A DNA stretch of 35,430 bases from Sediminibacterium sp. UBA657. GTDB lineage: Bacteria > Bacteroidota > Bacteroidia > Chitinophagales > Chitinophagaceae. Shown one piece after another: positions 8,852-16,958 of the stretch. Where the stretch lies: positions 1-35,430 of the forward strand of contig DBOB01000006.1 in NCBI GenBank assembly GCA_002299885.1, in the 5' to 3' direction. Both the position numbers and the translations under genes were made by a program. Every line of letters starts with the position of its first letter. Positions within the stretch are counted from its first letter, which is position 1. Under the pieces are notes generated by a model. That model worked only from the letters and a program-made list of their open reading frames with translations, searched no databases and had not been told where the DNA came from.

Positions 8852-9959
8852 TCAAGCACATACTCCTTTGCGTATCATCATCGCTGGCGGTGGGACAGGT
8901 GGACACATCTTTCCTGCCATTGCTGTAGCACAAGCTATACAAAGATTACAGCCTGATGCTACTATTTTATTTGTAGGTGCGCAGGGGAAAATGGAGATGG
9001 AGAAAGTGCCACAAGCTGGATACCAAATTGTTGGATTAACCATTGCAGGTTTCAATAGACAAAATATTTTCAAAAATTTGACTTTACCATTTAAATTGAT
9101 TAAAAGTTTTATTCAAGTTAGAACCATCTTTAATCAATTTAAACCTAATGCAGTTTTTGGAGTAGGTGGATATTCGAGTTTTCCGGTTTTAAAATATGCG
9201 CAAGCAAAAGGTATTCCAAGTTTTATTCATGAAGCAAATGCATTTGCTGGAAAAGCCAATCAATGGTTGGGCGAACGAGCAACAAAAATATTTACTGGTA
9301 CAAAAGGGATGGAGCAATTTTTTCCTTTTCAAAAAATCCAGATCACAGGGAATCCAGTAAGACAAAATATCGCTAAGGGCGCAATTGATAAAGAAGTTGC
9401 ATTATTGCAATTTGGTTTATTGCCCAATCATTTTACTTTATTGATTATTGGAGGAAGTTTGGGGGCAGCATCCATTAACCAAGCCATCCAACAAAATTTA
9501 TCAGCATTTGAAAAAATGGGCATTCAATTAATTTGGCAGACGGGAAAGCCTAATGCAGCAATGTATCAAGCATCTGCTAATCCATTTGGCAATGTATTTG
9601 TAGACAGTTTTATCAATGATATGAGTGCAGCTTATGCCGCAGCAGACATGGTAGTGAGTCGTTCAGGCGCTATGGCAGTTGCTGAAATAGCGATGACTGG
9701 AAAAGCCTGCATTTTTGTACCCTACCCACATGCGGCCGAAGACCATCAAACATTTAACGCAGAAGTATTGGTAAAAGAAAAAGCAGCTCAAATGATTGCA
9801 GATAAAAATGTGGTCAATGAATTATTTCCGATGATTGAGAAATTGATAGCAAACAAAACGGTGTTAAGCGAAATGCAGACAAAAATAAAATCATTCGCTT
9901 GGGAAAATGCAGATCAGGTAATTGCAGCAGAAATTATTCATGAAATTGACTCAAAATAG
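8844..9959 (+). CDS. murG: Lipid II synthase MurG (GlcNAc transferase)
   Basis: MurG is a peripheral inner-membrane GT-B glycosyltransferase that adds GlcNAc from UDP-GlcNAc to lipid I. The first glycine loop is IIAGGGTGGHIFPA at the N-terminus. The second is FGVGGYSSFPVLKYA, followed by IHEANAFAGKANQWL, where most relatives have E-Q-N and this protein has E-A-N. The donor-binding C-terminal domain contains LLIIGGSLGAASINQAI, VSRSGAMAVAEIA and FVPYPHAAEDHQTFNA. The length of 371 aa is typical. The start ATG overlaps the end of ftsW by 8 bp, and the stop is 10 bp before murC. Confidence 0.96.
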   Translation: MPNQAHTPLRIIIAGGGTGGHIFPAIAVAQAIQRLQPDATILFVGAQGKMEMEKVPQAGYQIVGLTIAGFNRQNIFKNLTLPFKLIKSFIQVRTIFNQFKPNAVFGVGGYSSFPVLKYAQAKGIPSFIHEANAFAGKANQWLGERATKIFTGTKGMEQFFPFQKIQITGNPVRQNIAKGAIDKEVALLQFGLLPNHFTLLIIGGSLGAASINQAIQQNLSAFEKMGIQLIWQTGKPNAAMYQASANPFGNVFVDSFINDMSAAYAAADMVVSRSGAMAVAEIAMTGKACIFVPYPHAAEDHQTFNAEVLVKEKAAQMIADKNVVNELFPMIEKLIANKTVLSEMQTKIKSFAWENADQVIAAEIIHEIDSK

Positions 9960-9969
9960 CGCATAAGAT

Positions 9970-11328
9970 ATGAATCCTTTAACTAACTTGAAACGTATTT
10001 ATTTTATTGGCATTGGCGGTATTGGAATGAGTGCCTTGGCAAGGTATTTTAATACGCAGGGAGTATTTGTATCTGGTTATGACAAAACACCAACTGCATT
10101 GACAGATAGTTTAATTGAAGAAGGTATTGCAATTCATTTTGAAGATGATTTGAATCAAATAGATAAAGAAGCAACAGTTATTGTTTATACGCCTGCCATA
10201 CCAACAGAACATAAAGAATTAAATTTTTATAGAGACAATGGATATCTAGTGGTTAAGAGAAGTGATGTATTACAATGGGTAACTGAAAATGCTTTTACTA
10301 TAGGCATTGCTGGTACGCATGGTAAAACTACAACGACTTCGATGACTGCACACATTTTAAGACATACAGGTTATGGTTGTAATGCATTTTTGGGTGGTAT
10401 TGCTTCTAATTATGATACCAATTTCTGGAGTCACGAAAAAAATGTAGTGGTAGTAGAAGCAGATGAATACGATAGAAGCTTTTTGAAATTATCACCGAAT
10501 ATTGCTGTCATCACGGCAGTGGACCCAGACCATTTAGATATCTATGGTACAGCAGAAGAAGTATTAAAAGCTTTTGGACAATATGCCGATAAGATTAAGC
10601 CAGGCGGCACATTGATTCAGAAATTTGGCACGACGGTGGAAACAAGTTCAAGTAATAAAACAATTTCAACTTATGGGTACAATCATACAGAAGCCGGCTA
10701 TCATACAAGTGCATTAAAAGTGGTAGATGGTTCATATGTATTTGATCTAGTGCATCCAAATGGGGTACTTAAAAATGTAGTCTTGAATATGGGTGGATTA
10801 CATAATGTTGAAAATGCGATTGCTGCTATTGCCATTGCATTGTGTCTAGGTATAGAAGATGAAAAAATCATTGCTGCAGTTGCAGACTTTAAAGGTGTAA
10901 AACGTCGCTTTGAATATAAAGTGAAAACGGCGAACAAGGTATTGATAGACGACTATGCGCATCATCCAGAAGAATTGAGCGCTTTGATTAGCGGTGTAAA
11001 AAGCATCTTCCCAAATCAAAAAATGGTTTTAGTTTTTCAACCACATTTGTATAGTAGAACACAGGATCAAGCAGCAGGTTTTTCTGCTACATTGGATCAA
11101 GCAGATGAAGTTATTTTATTGCCAATTTATCCTGCAAGAGAATTACCAATACCTGGTGTGACTAGTGATATGTTATTATCTGCAATGACGATTGAGAAAA
11201 AGCAAGTCATGTCAAAAGAACAACTTATGGCATGGGCTGCTACAGCTGAAGATAAATTAATCGTGATGGCTGGAGCGGGAGATATTGACGTGTGTATCAA
11301 TCAAGTTAAAGATATCCTTACAAATTAG
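9970..11328 (+). CDS. murC: UDP-N-acetylmuramate:L-alanine ligase MurC
   Basis: MurC adds L-alanine to UDP-MurNAc, the first step of stem-peptide assembly. The N-terminal nucleotide-binding motif is FIGIGGIGMSALARYF, and the ATP loop is GTHGKTTTT with K119, the histidine in that loop being typical of MurC. Other family blocks are VVVEADEYDRSFLKL, TAVDPDHLDIYG, DDYAHHPEEL and FQPHLYSRTQD. The length of 452 aa is normal. It lies after murG as in other dcw clusters and is followed 3 bp later by ftsQ. murB and ddl, which sit between murC and ftsQ in enterobacteria, are absent here. Confidence 0.96.
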   Translation: MNPLTNLKRIYFIGIGGIGMSALARYFNTQGVFVSGYDKTPTALTDSLIEEGIAIHFEDDLNQIDKEATVIVYTPAIPTEHKELNFYRDNGYLVVKRSDVLQWVTENAFTIGIAGTHGKTTTTSMTAHILRHTGYGCNAFLGGIASNYDTNFWSHEKNVVVVEADEYDRSFLKLSPNIAVITAVDPDHLDIYGTAEEVLKAFGQYADKIKPGGTLIQKFGTTVETSSSNKTISTYGYNHTEAGYHTSALKVVDGSYVFDLVHPNGVLKNVVLNMGGLHNVENAIAAIAIALCLGIEDEKIIAAVADFKGVKRRFEYKVKTANKVLIDDYAHHPEELSALISGVKSIFPNQKMVLVFQPHLYSRTQDQAAGFSATLDQADEVILLPIYPARELPIPGVTSDMLLSAMTIEKKQVMSKEQLMAWAATAEDKLIVMAGAGDIDVCINQVKDILTN

Positions 11329-11331
11329 TAC

Positions 11332-12438
11332 ATGAAAAACTGGCAAAAAATAGTAATTAATATCTTGTGGAGTATCGCTGCTGCTGCACTGATAGTGCTT
11401 TTTGTAGTTTCATGGAAGGCTAAAAGTGAGAAACAATTAACAGATATACAAGTTGAATTAGTTGGAGAGAGTGCGCAAGCCTTGTTTATGGATGAAATTA
11501 CAATCCGATCTATTTTAAATGAGCAAGGTGTAAAAGCAGGCATGCCGATTGAAAAAATAAATTTAACGCAGCTAGAAAAATTTATTGAAAAAACAGAATG
11601 GGTAAAAAATGCAGAATTTTTTATCAATAATAAATTAGTCTTAGAAGTAAAAATTGAACAAAGAATTCCAATTGCCAGGGTGTTTACTGCTAGTGGGACT
11701 TCATTTTATATCGACATTGAAGGTTCAAGATTGCCATTGAAACAATTAACGGTATTGAATCTTCCAGTATTTACAGGTTTTCCAACGGATCAGCCAAAAT
11801 TATCTAGGCCGGATAGTGTATTGTTAAAAGATGTTTTATTTTTTGCAAAGACCATCCAAAAAGATAGTTTTTTTATGGCCCAAGTAGCGCAAGTGAATAT
11901 AGAACCAAATGGAACTTTTCAAATGGTACCTACCCTTGGAGACCATCTAGTTTTATTGGGAACAGTAGATCAGCTAGAAGATAAATTGAACAGATTATTT
12001 ACTTTTTATAAAAAAGTTTGGCTTGTGTCAGGTGTGAATGCCTATCAGTATATTGATTGTAGGTTCAATCATCAAGTGGTGGCCTTAAAAAAAGGCTTAC
12101 AGCCAATAAAGTTTACAGGGGATTTTAAATTGCTGGCAGGAGACTCAACTTTAATGATGCAAGCTCCAGTGGCTAGTTTGGATACCACCATAGCCAAAAC
12201 TGATTCAGTCAAGATTGTGCCTGTTGCCCCATCCCCAAAATCTGTGAAAGCTGTTCCTGCTAAAATAGAGAAGCCTAATGCACCAAAGGCAATCGCAAAG
12301 AAAAAAGTTCAAGTAAAAGGGGGCAAGTCCAAGCCTAAATTGAACAATAAACCTAAAAATAATTCGTTAAATAAAAAGAATAAGACTGCCAAAGCCTTAA
12401 TGCCTAAGAAGTCGAAGTCTACAACTAAGAACAACTAA
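11332..12438 (+). CDS. ftsQ: Divisome protein FtsQ with a lysine-rich C-terminal tail
   Basis: FtsQ is a bitopic division protein that links FtsL to the rest of the divisome. A short cytoplasmic N-terminus and one membrane segment (about residues 7-27) precede a periplasmic region. A POTRA-like start at about residues 42-105 contains ALFMDEITIRSILNEQG, then a WVKNAEFFINNKLVLEVKIEQR strand region, split here only for description. Position between murC and ftsA fixes the identity, since sequence conservation is low. The oddity is the last 66 residues (303-368), which contain 22 lysines, many prolines, alanines and asparagines, and only one acidic residue. With this topology the tail would lie in the periplasm. 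No frameshift is evident before it. Confidence 0.88.
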   Translation: MKNWQKIVINILWSIAAAALIVLFVVSWKAKSEKQLTDIQVELVGESAQALFMDEITIRSILNEQGVKAGMPIEKINLTQLEKFIEKTEWVKNAEFFINNKLVLEVKIEQRIPIARVFTASGTSFYIDIEGSRLPLKQLTVLNLPVFTGFPTDQPKLSRPDSVLLKDVLFFAKTIQKDSFFMAQVAQVNIEPNGTFQMVPTLGDHLVLLGTVDQLEDKLNRLFTFYKKVWLVSGVNAYQYIDCRFNHQVVALKKGLQPIKFTGDFKLLAGDSTLMMQAPVASLDTTIAKTDSVKIVPVAPSPKSVKAVPAKIEKPNAPKAIAKKKVQVKGGKSKPKLNNKPKNNSLNKKNKTAKALMPKKSKSTTKNN

Positions 12439-12456
12439 CAACTAAAACCTATAAAA

Positions 12457-13857
12457 ATGAGTCAGAACGATTCTCCCATCATTGTGGGTCTTGACATTGG
12501 AACAACAAAAATTGCTGCGATTGCCGGAAGAAAGAATGAATTTGGGAAATTAGAAATCCTTGGATTTGGTCGTGCAAATAGCAACGGTGTACAACATGGT
12601 CAAGTATTGAATATTGATCAAACCATTAAAGCCATCCAACAAGCTTTACAAAACTGCCATTTAAGTAATCCAGATTTAGAAATCCACGAAGTGTATGTGG
12701 GTATTGCTGGTCACCATATCAAGAGTTTACAAACAAGAGGGGATCAAGTAAGACAGGATGCTGAAAATGAGATTCAAGCCTGGGAAATTGAGCAATTGAT
12801 CAACAACCAAAGAAAGACTTTCATTCCAGCTGGTGATCAAATCATTGATGTGATTCCTCAAGAGTTTCATGTAGATAATAACCAAAATATTAAGGATCCA
12901 GTTGGGGTAAATGGTGTTAAAGTTGGCGCTAATTTCCATATCATTACTGGGGACAGAAATGCCATTCGCAATATCAATCGTTCAGTAGAGCGCAGTGGAT
13001 TAATCACAAAAGATTTAGTACTTCAGCCATTGGCTTCTGCTAGTGCCGTAATGAGCGATATTGATATGGAAGCGGGTGTTGCAATTTTAGATATCGGTGG
13101 AGGTACAAGTGACCTTGCGGTATTCTATGAAGGTATTTTAAAACATACAGCTGTTATTCCATTTGGTGGTGAAAATATCACCAATGATATTAGAATGGGA
13201 TTGGGTGTTTTAAAAAGTCAAGCAGAGGCGATGAAAGTGCAGTTTGGAAGTGCATTATCTGATGAAGCAAAAGCAAATGCTTATGTGACTATCCCGGGAT
13301 TAAAGGGGATGCCTGCAAAAGAAATTAGTGTAAAGAATTTAGCTGCAATTATACAAGCTAGAATGAGTGAAATCCTTGATTTTGTTACCTACCATTTAAA
13401 ACAAGTTGGATTAGATAGCCGTATGTTGAATGGCGGTGTGATCTTGACTGGTGGCGGTTCTCAATTAAAGCACTTAATTCAATTAACAGAATATATTACT
13501 GGTTTGAATGCGAGAATTGGATTACCAAATGAGCATTTAGCACCTAATCATATTGACGAATTAAAGAAGCCAATGTATTCTACTTGTATTGGTTTGATTT
13601 TAAAAGGGTATAATGATTATGAGCAAAACTATAAAGTATTTACAGAGACTTATAAGAAAGTAGAAGTGCCTAAAGCGTTAACTGTAAATACACCAGTTTC
13701 AAATCAATCAAACACATATCAAAGACCAAATCCGCAACCAGTGGCAACAACGGTTTCGGAGGAGCAAATTGAAAAAAGAAAAAGTAAGTTCTGGGATCGT
13801 TTCAAGAACAACTTAATCGAAATTTTTAACGAAGAAGAAGACAAACCTTTAGCATAA
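12457..13857 (+). CDS. ftsA: Divisome actin-like ATPase FtsA
   Basis: FtsA is an actin-fold protein that tethers FtsZ to the membrane and recruits later division proteins. The phosphate-1 motif is GLDIGTTKIAAIAG (about residues 11-24), the phosphate-2 motif is AILDIGGGTSDLAVF, and the adenosine motif is VILTGGGSQLKHL. The 1C region lies between the first two motifs (HEVYVGIAGHHIKS onward). The C-terminal ~26 residues (from 441, with KFWDRFKNNLIEIF) would form the amphipathic membrane-targeting helix, preceded by a Pro/Asn/Gln-rich linker. Length 466 aa. It is separated from ftsQ by 18 bp and from ftsZ by 104 bp, the largest gap inside the cluster. Confidence 0.96.
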   Translation: MSQNDSPIIVGLDIGTTKIAAIAGRKNEFGKLEILGFGRANSNGVQHGQVLNIDQTIKAIQQALQNCHLSNPDLEIHEVYVGIAGHHIKSLQTRGDQVRQDAENEIQAWEIEQLINNQRKTFIPAGDQIIDVIPQEFHVDNNQNIKDPVGVNGVKVGANFHIITGDRNAIRNINRSVERSGLITKDLVLQPLASASAVMSDIDMEAGVAILDIGGGTSDLAVFYEGILKHTAVIPFGGENITNDIRMGLGVLKSQAEAMKVQFGSALSDEAKANAYVTIPGLKGMPAKEISVKNLAAIIQARMSEILDFVTYHLKQVGLDSRMLNGGVILTGGGSQLKHLIQLTEYITGLNARIGLPNEHLAPNHIDELKKPMYSTCIGLILKGYNDYEQNYKVFTETYKKVEVPKALTVNTPVSNQSNTYQRPNPQPVATTVSEEQIEKRKSKFWDRFKNNLIEIFNEEEDKPLA

Positions 13858-13909
13858 AAATTACCCACATATCGTTTATAACTTATAGAACATAATCGAT
13901 TGAAATCAA

Positions 13910-13928
13910 GTAATTTAGATCTAATTAC
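13910..13928. promoter_or_regulatory. Near-palindrome between ftsA and ftsZ
   Basis: The arms GTAAT and ATTAC flank the 8-bp palindrome TAGATCTA, with one extra T on the left side. It lies about 35 bp upstream of the ftsZ start, in the only sizeable gap of the cluster. It could be an operator or chance. A weak -7-like match (TAATTTAG) overlaps it, but no -33 element is placed correctly. Confidence 0.2.
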
Positions 13929-13961
13929 GACTAACTAACCTAACTATAAAAACAATTCCGA

Positions 13962-15935
13962 ATGATTCAATTTGACTTACCTAAGCAAAAATCATCCATC
14001 ATCAAAGTGCTTGGTGTTGGCGGCGGAGGAAGCAATGCCGTTAACTTCATGTTCCAACAAGACATTGAAGGGGTAGATTTTATCATATGTAACACAGATT
14101 CTAAGGCAATCGAACAAAGTTTAGTGCCAAATAAAATTCAATTAGGCCCACATTTGACGCAAGGTTTGGGTGCTGGTGCGGATCCTTCTGTGGGAAAAAT
14201 GGCGACCGAAGAGTCTTTAGAAGAGATCAAAAGAATTTTAGAAGTGAATACCAAAATGGCATTCATTACAGTTGGAATGGGCGGCGGAACTGGAACAGGT
14301 GGTGCCCCAATCATTGCAAAAATCTGTAAGGATTTGGGTATTTTGACGGTGGGTATTGTAACGACCCCATTTGGTTTTGAAGGGCCACGTCGTCAAAAGC
14401 AAGCAGAAGAAGGGATCAATGAATTGAAACCATATGTAGATACTTTATTGGTGATTTCAAATGACAAATTACGTGTTCAATACGGTAATTTGAAAATGAA
14501 GGAAGCATTTACTAAAGCAGATAATGTGTTGGCTACTGCTGCAAAATGTATCACAGACGTGATCAATAGTCGCGGTCATATCATTGTAGACTTTGCGGAT
14601 GTTTGTACAGTGATGAAAAATGGTGGTGTAGCCATTTTAGGTAAGGCAGAAGTTGCTGGAGAAAACAGAGCAGAAAGAGCTATTGAAGAAGCGTTGAATT
14701 CTCCATTGTTAAATGACAATGACATCAAAGGAGCAAAATGGATTTTATTGAATATTAATAGTGCAGAAGGGGATTATGAATGTAGTATGGATGAATTAGA
14801 AACTATCAATACTATTTTACGTGCTCGCACAGGTGAACACAGCGATGTGATCATGGGTATGGGTTATGACGAAACCTTGGGAGATAAATTAGGCATTACA
14901 TTAATAGCAACTGGATTTGAACATAAAGATCCATTTAAAAAAGAAGCAGTTAAGGAAGTAGAAGCGCCAATAGAAGAAAAGATTGTGATGACTTTACAAT
15001 CAGAACAATCAGAGCAATCAGAACCAACATTGCAAGAAACACCTACTGCATCCATTGACCCTATTGAATCAGCTGAAATTAATGAGCCAACTGCAATAGA
15101 GACAGAACTGCCAGAAGCATCGTTAACATTGGATGAAGTTGAAATTACAATGGATGAATTAGCACCTACTATGCAAGAGTTTGAGATGCCTGAAATGAGT
15201 AATGTATACGTTTCAGCACCAGATTATGAGGAAGAAGAAGAAGAGGCTGTAAGTTTTGAATCAAGTCCAATATTTGAAGAAGAAATCATTTCTCAAGAAA
15301 TAGTTTTAGAAGATTTTAATGAATCTTTTGAGGAAGAAGAAACTGCAGAAGTATTTGAATTGAATATGGAAGAGGAGGAAGCTCCAATTTACAATACGGA
15401 GTTTGTATTGAACAAGCCTGTCAATATTTATGCTGAAGCAGAATTAGAAACAGAAAATGCAACTGAAGAAGAGGTTGAAGCAGTGACTGAATTACCAAGT
15501 GAAATAACTGCTGAAGTACATGTAGCAGCGGATGCTGAAAACTTGGAGACCTCATTCAGAAGTGTAGAAATGGAAATGGAAGAAGAGCCAACCATGCAAT
15601 TGGTAATGCGTGAGGAATCATCTGTAAGTCCACAAAATAGACCACAGCATTCAAGCTTTGATATTTCAATGGATAATTCAGAAGAGCAAAGACGCAAAGT
15701 GGCTGAGCGTATTCAAAAATTAAGAAATCTATCTTTCAATATTAACAATGGGGCAGATCCTGGGGTAGAATTTGACGCCGTGCCTGCCTATGTTAGAAGA
15801 AACCTGGATTTGTTTGGTAACACCATGGCTTCGGTAGAAAACTATTATAGTAAGTATACAGTGGAGCAAGATGAGAATAACCAAACTCAGATTTCTACCA
15901 TCAATTCATTCTTAGATGGTAAAAAGCCAGATTAA
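13962..15935 (+). CDS. ftsZ: Cell division GTPase FtsZ with a very long acidic linker
   Basis: FtsZ is the tubulin-like GTPase that forms the cytokinetic ring. The globular domain covers about residues 1-325: VLGVGGGGSNAVNFM, the GGGTGTG signature at residues 107-113, TTPFGFEGPRRQKQA, and VITDVINSRGHIIVDFADV. Beyond it lies a linker of about 280 residues dominated by Glu, including six consecutive Glu at 423-428 and a QSE repeat at about 346-354. A conserved-looking basic/hydrophobic segment begins at residue 607 (VPAYVRRNLDLFG), probably the C-terminal peptide that binds FtsA, and the protein ends with NSFLDGKKPD. The total of 657 aa compares with about 380 for E. coli. A strong terminator follows. 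Confidence 0.97.
   Translation: MIQFDLPKQKSSIIKVLGVGGGGSNAVNFMFQQDIEGVDFIICNTDSKAIEQSLVPNKIQLGPHLTQGLGAGADPSVGKMATEESLEEIKRILEVNTKMAFITVGMGGGTGTGGAPIIAKICKDLGILTVGIVTTPFGFEGPRRQKQAEEGINELKPYVDTLLVISNDKLRVQYGNLKMKEAFTKADNVLATAAKCITDVINSRGHIIVDFADVCTVMKNGGVAILGKAEVAGENRAERAIEEALNSPLLNDNDIKGAKWILLNINSAEGDYECSMDELETINTILRARTGEHSDVIMGMGYDETLGDKLGITLIATGFEHKDPFKKEAVKEVEAPIEEKIVMTLQSEQSEQSEPTLQETPTASIDPIESAEINEPTAIETELPEASLTLDEVEITMDELAPTMQEFEMPEMSNVYVSAPDYEEEEEEAVSFESSPIFEEEIISQEIVLEDFNESFEEEETAEVFELNMEEEEAPIYNTEFVLNKPVNIYAEAELETENATEEEVEAVTELPSEITAEVHVAADAENLETSFRSVEMEMEEEPTMQLVMREESSVSPQNRPQHSSFDISMDNSEEQRRKVAERIQKLRNLSFNINNGADPGVEFDAVPAYVRRNLDLFGNTMASVENYYSKYTVEQDENNQTQISTINSFLDGKKPD
14997..15023 (+). 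repeat. 9-bp tandem repeat x3 within ftsZ
   Basis: Three consecutive copies of CAATCAGAR encode Gln-Ser-Glu three times in the FtsZ linker. The unit is in frame, so copy-number change would alter linker length without a frameshift. Confidence 0.9.
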
Positions 15936-15967
15936 AATCGTTTTTATAGAACAGTTGATTTAGTTGG

Positions 15968-15997
15968 AACCCTGCCTGAAAAGGCGGGGTTTTTTTA
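15968..15997 (+). terminator. Rho-independent terminator after ftsZ
   Basis: The arms AACCCTGCCT and AGGCGGGGTT pair over 10 bp with one G-T pair around a GAAA loop, followed by a T-run. It ends the dcw transcript 33 bp after the ftsZ stop. The next gene starts only 13 bp beyond it, so that gene either relies on readthrough or has a promoter overlapping the terminator. Confidence 0.92.
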
Positions 15998-16010
15998 TTT
16001 ACCTTTAAGG

Positions 16011-16958
16011 ATGCAAACAATACTCATAACAGGTGGAACCGGGATGGTTGGACAATCGTTAACCAACCTATTATTAAATAAAGGGTATCAGGTCATTGTA
16101 TTGACTAGACAGCAAAAGCAATCTAGTCGAGTAAATTTTTCATTTGCACAATGGGATCTGAATAAAGCTTGGATCGATCCAGCTGCTATTGCAGCTGCAG
16201 ATTATATTATTCATTTAGCGGGTGAGGGTGTGGCAGATAAAAGATGGACTTCAAAAAGAAAAAAAGCCATCCTAGATAGTCGTGTACAGTCAAGTGCATT
16301 ACTTGTAAAAGCATTAAAGGAAAATCCAAATAAAGTAAAGGCCATTGTTGCTGCATCTGCGATAGGTTGGTATGGTCCAGACAATGAAAAAAGTTTATTA
16401 ACTGGTTTTGTAGAAACAGACCCGGTGGATCATAGTTTTTTAGGGGACACATGTAAACAATGGGAAGAGAGCATGCACCCAGTAAAAGATTTGGGCATTC
16501 GACTTGTCACCATCCGAATTGGTATTGTATTTAATAAAATGGGGGGTGCATTGGCTGAATTCATGAAGCCAGCAAAGCTAGGCGCAGCAGCTATTTTAGG
16601 GGATGGTCAACAAATGGTAAGTTGGATTCATCAGCAAGACTTAAATCGTCTAATGTTATTTGCTTTAGAACAAGAACAAATAGTTGGGGTGTACAATGCA
16701 GTCGCGCCAGATCCTGTGAGCAATGCAATTCTAACAAAAGCCATTGCACAGCGTTATCATACATGGGCGATTCCATTCCATGTGCCTAGTTTTATTTTAA
16801 AAATAATGCTAGGAGAAATGAGTGTAGAAGTGTTGAAAAGCGCCAATGTAAGTGCATCAAAAATACTTGCAGCAGGATTCAGCTTTGACTTTGCAAGTAT
16901 GGATGAAGCACTAGACGACTTATTAATTTCGAATTGGTCTGCCAGAAGTAATCACTGA
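16011..16958 (+). CDS. TIGR01777-family NAD(P)-dependent epimerase/dehydratase
   Basis: This is an atypical short-chain dehydrogenase of the TIGR01777 family (YfcH/SulA-like, sugar-nucleotide epimerase type), substrate unknown. The N-terminal Rossmann motif is ITGGTGMVGQSL (glycines at 8, 9, 11 and 14). The family hallmarks IIHLAGEGVADKRWTSKRK and ILDSRVQSS follow, and then the AIGWYGPDN block, which carries the tyrosine region. A VSWIHQQDLNRL segment and the C-terminal DUF1731-like domain (PSFILKIMLGEMS, then VLKSANVSASKIL) are present. The length of 315 aa is normal. The ATG lies 7 bp after the ftsZ terminator T-run region with an AAGG before it. Its 3' end overlaps the convergent beta-oxidation gene by 36 bp. 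Confidence 0.9.
   Translation: MQTILITGGTGMVGQSLTNLLLNKGYQVIVLTRQQKQSSRVNFSFAQWDLNKAWIDPAAIAAADYIIHLAGEGVADKRWTSKRKKAILDSRVQSSALLVKALKENPNKVKAIVAASAIGWYGPDNEKSLLTGFVETDPVDHSFLGDTCKQWEESMHPVKDLGIRLVTIRIGIVFNKMGGALAEFMKPAKLGAAAILGDGQQMVSWIHQQDLNRLMLFALEQEQIVGVYNAVAPDPVSNAILTKAIAQRYHTWAIPFHVPSFILKIMLGEMSVEVLKSANVSASKILAAGFSFDFASMDEALDDLLISNWSARSNH

Noticed and set aside
13911..13918. TAATTTAG as a -7 promoter element for ftsZ
   Set aside because: Only a 7 of 8 match to TAnnTTTG and no TTTG/TTG at a suitable distance upstream.
14997..15023. Possible CRISPR-like or intergenic repeat
   Set aside because: Three contiguous in-frame 9-bp units with no spacers; it is simply a Gln-Ser-Glu repeat in the FtsZ linker.
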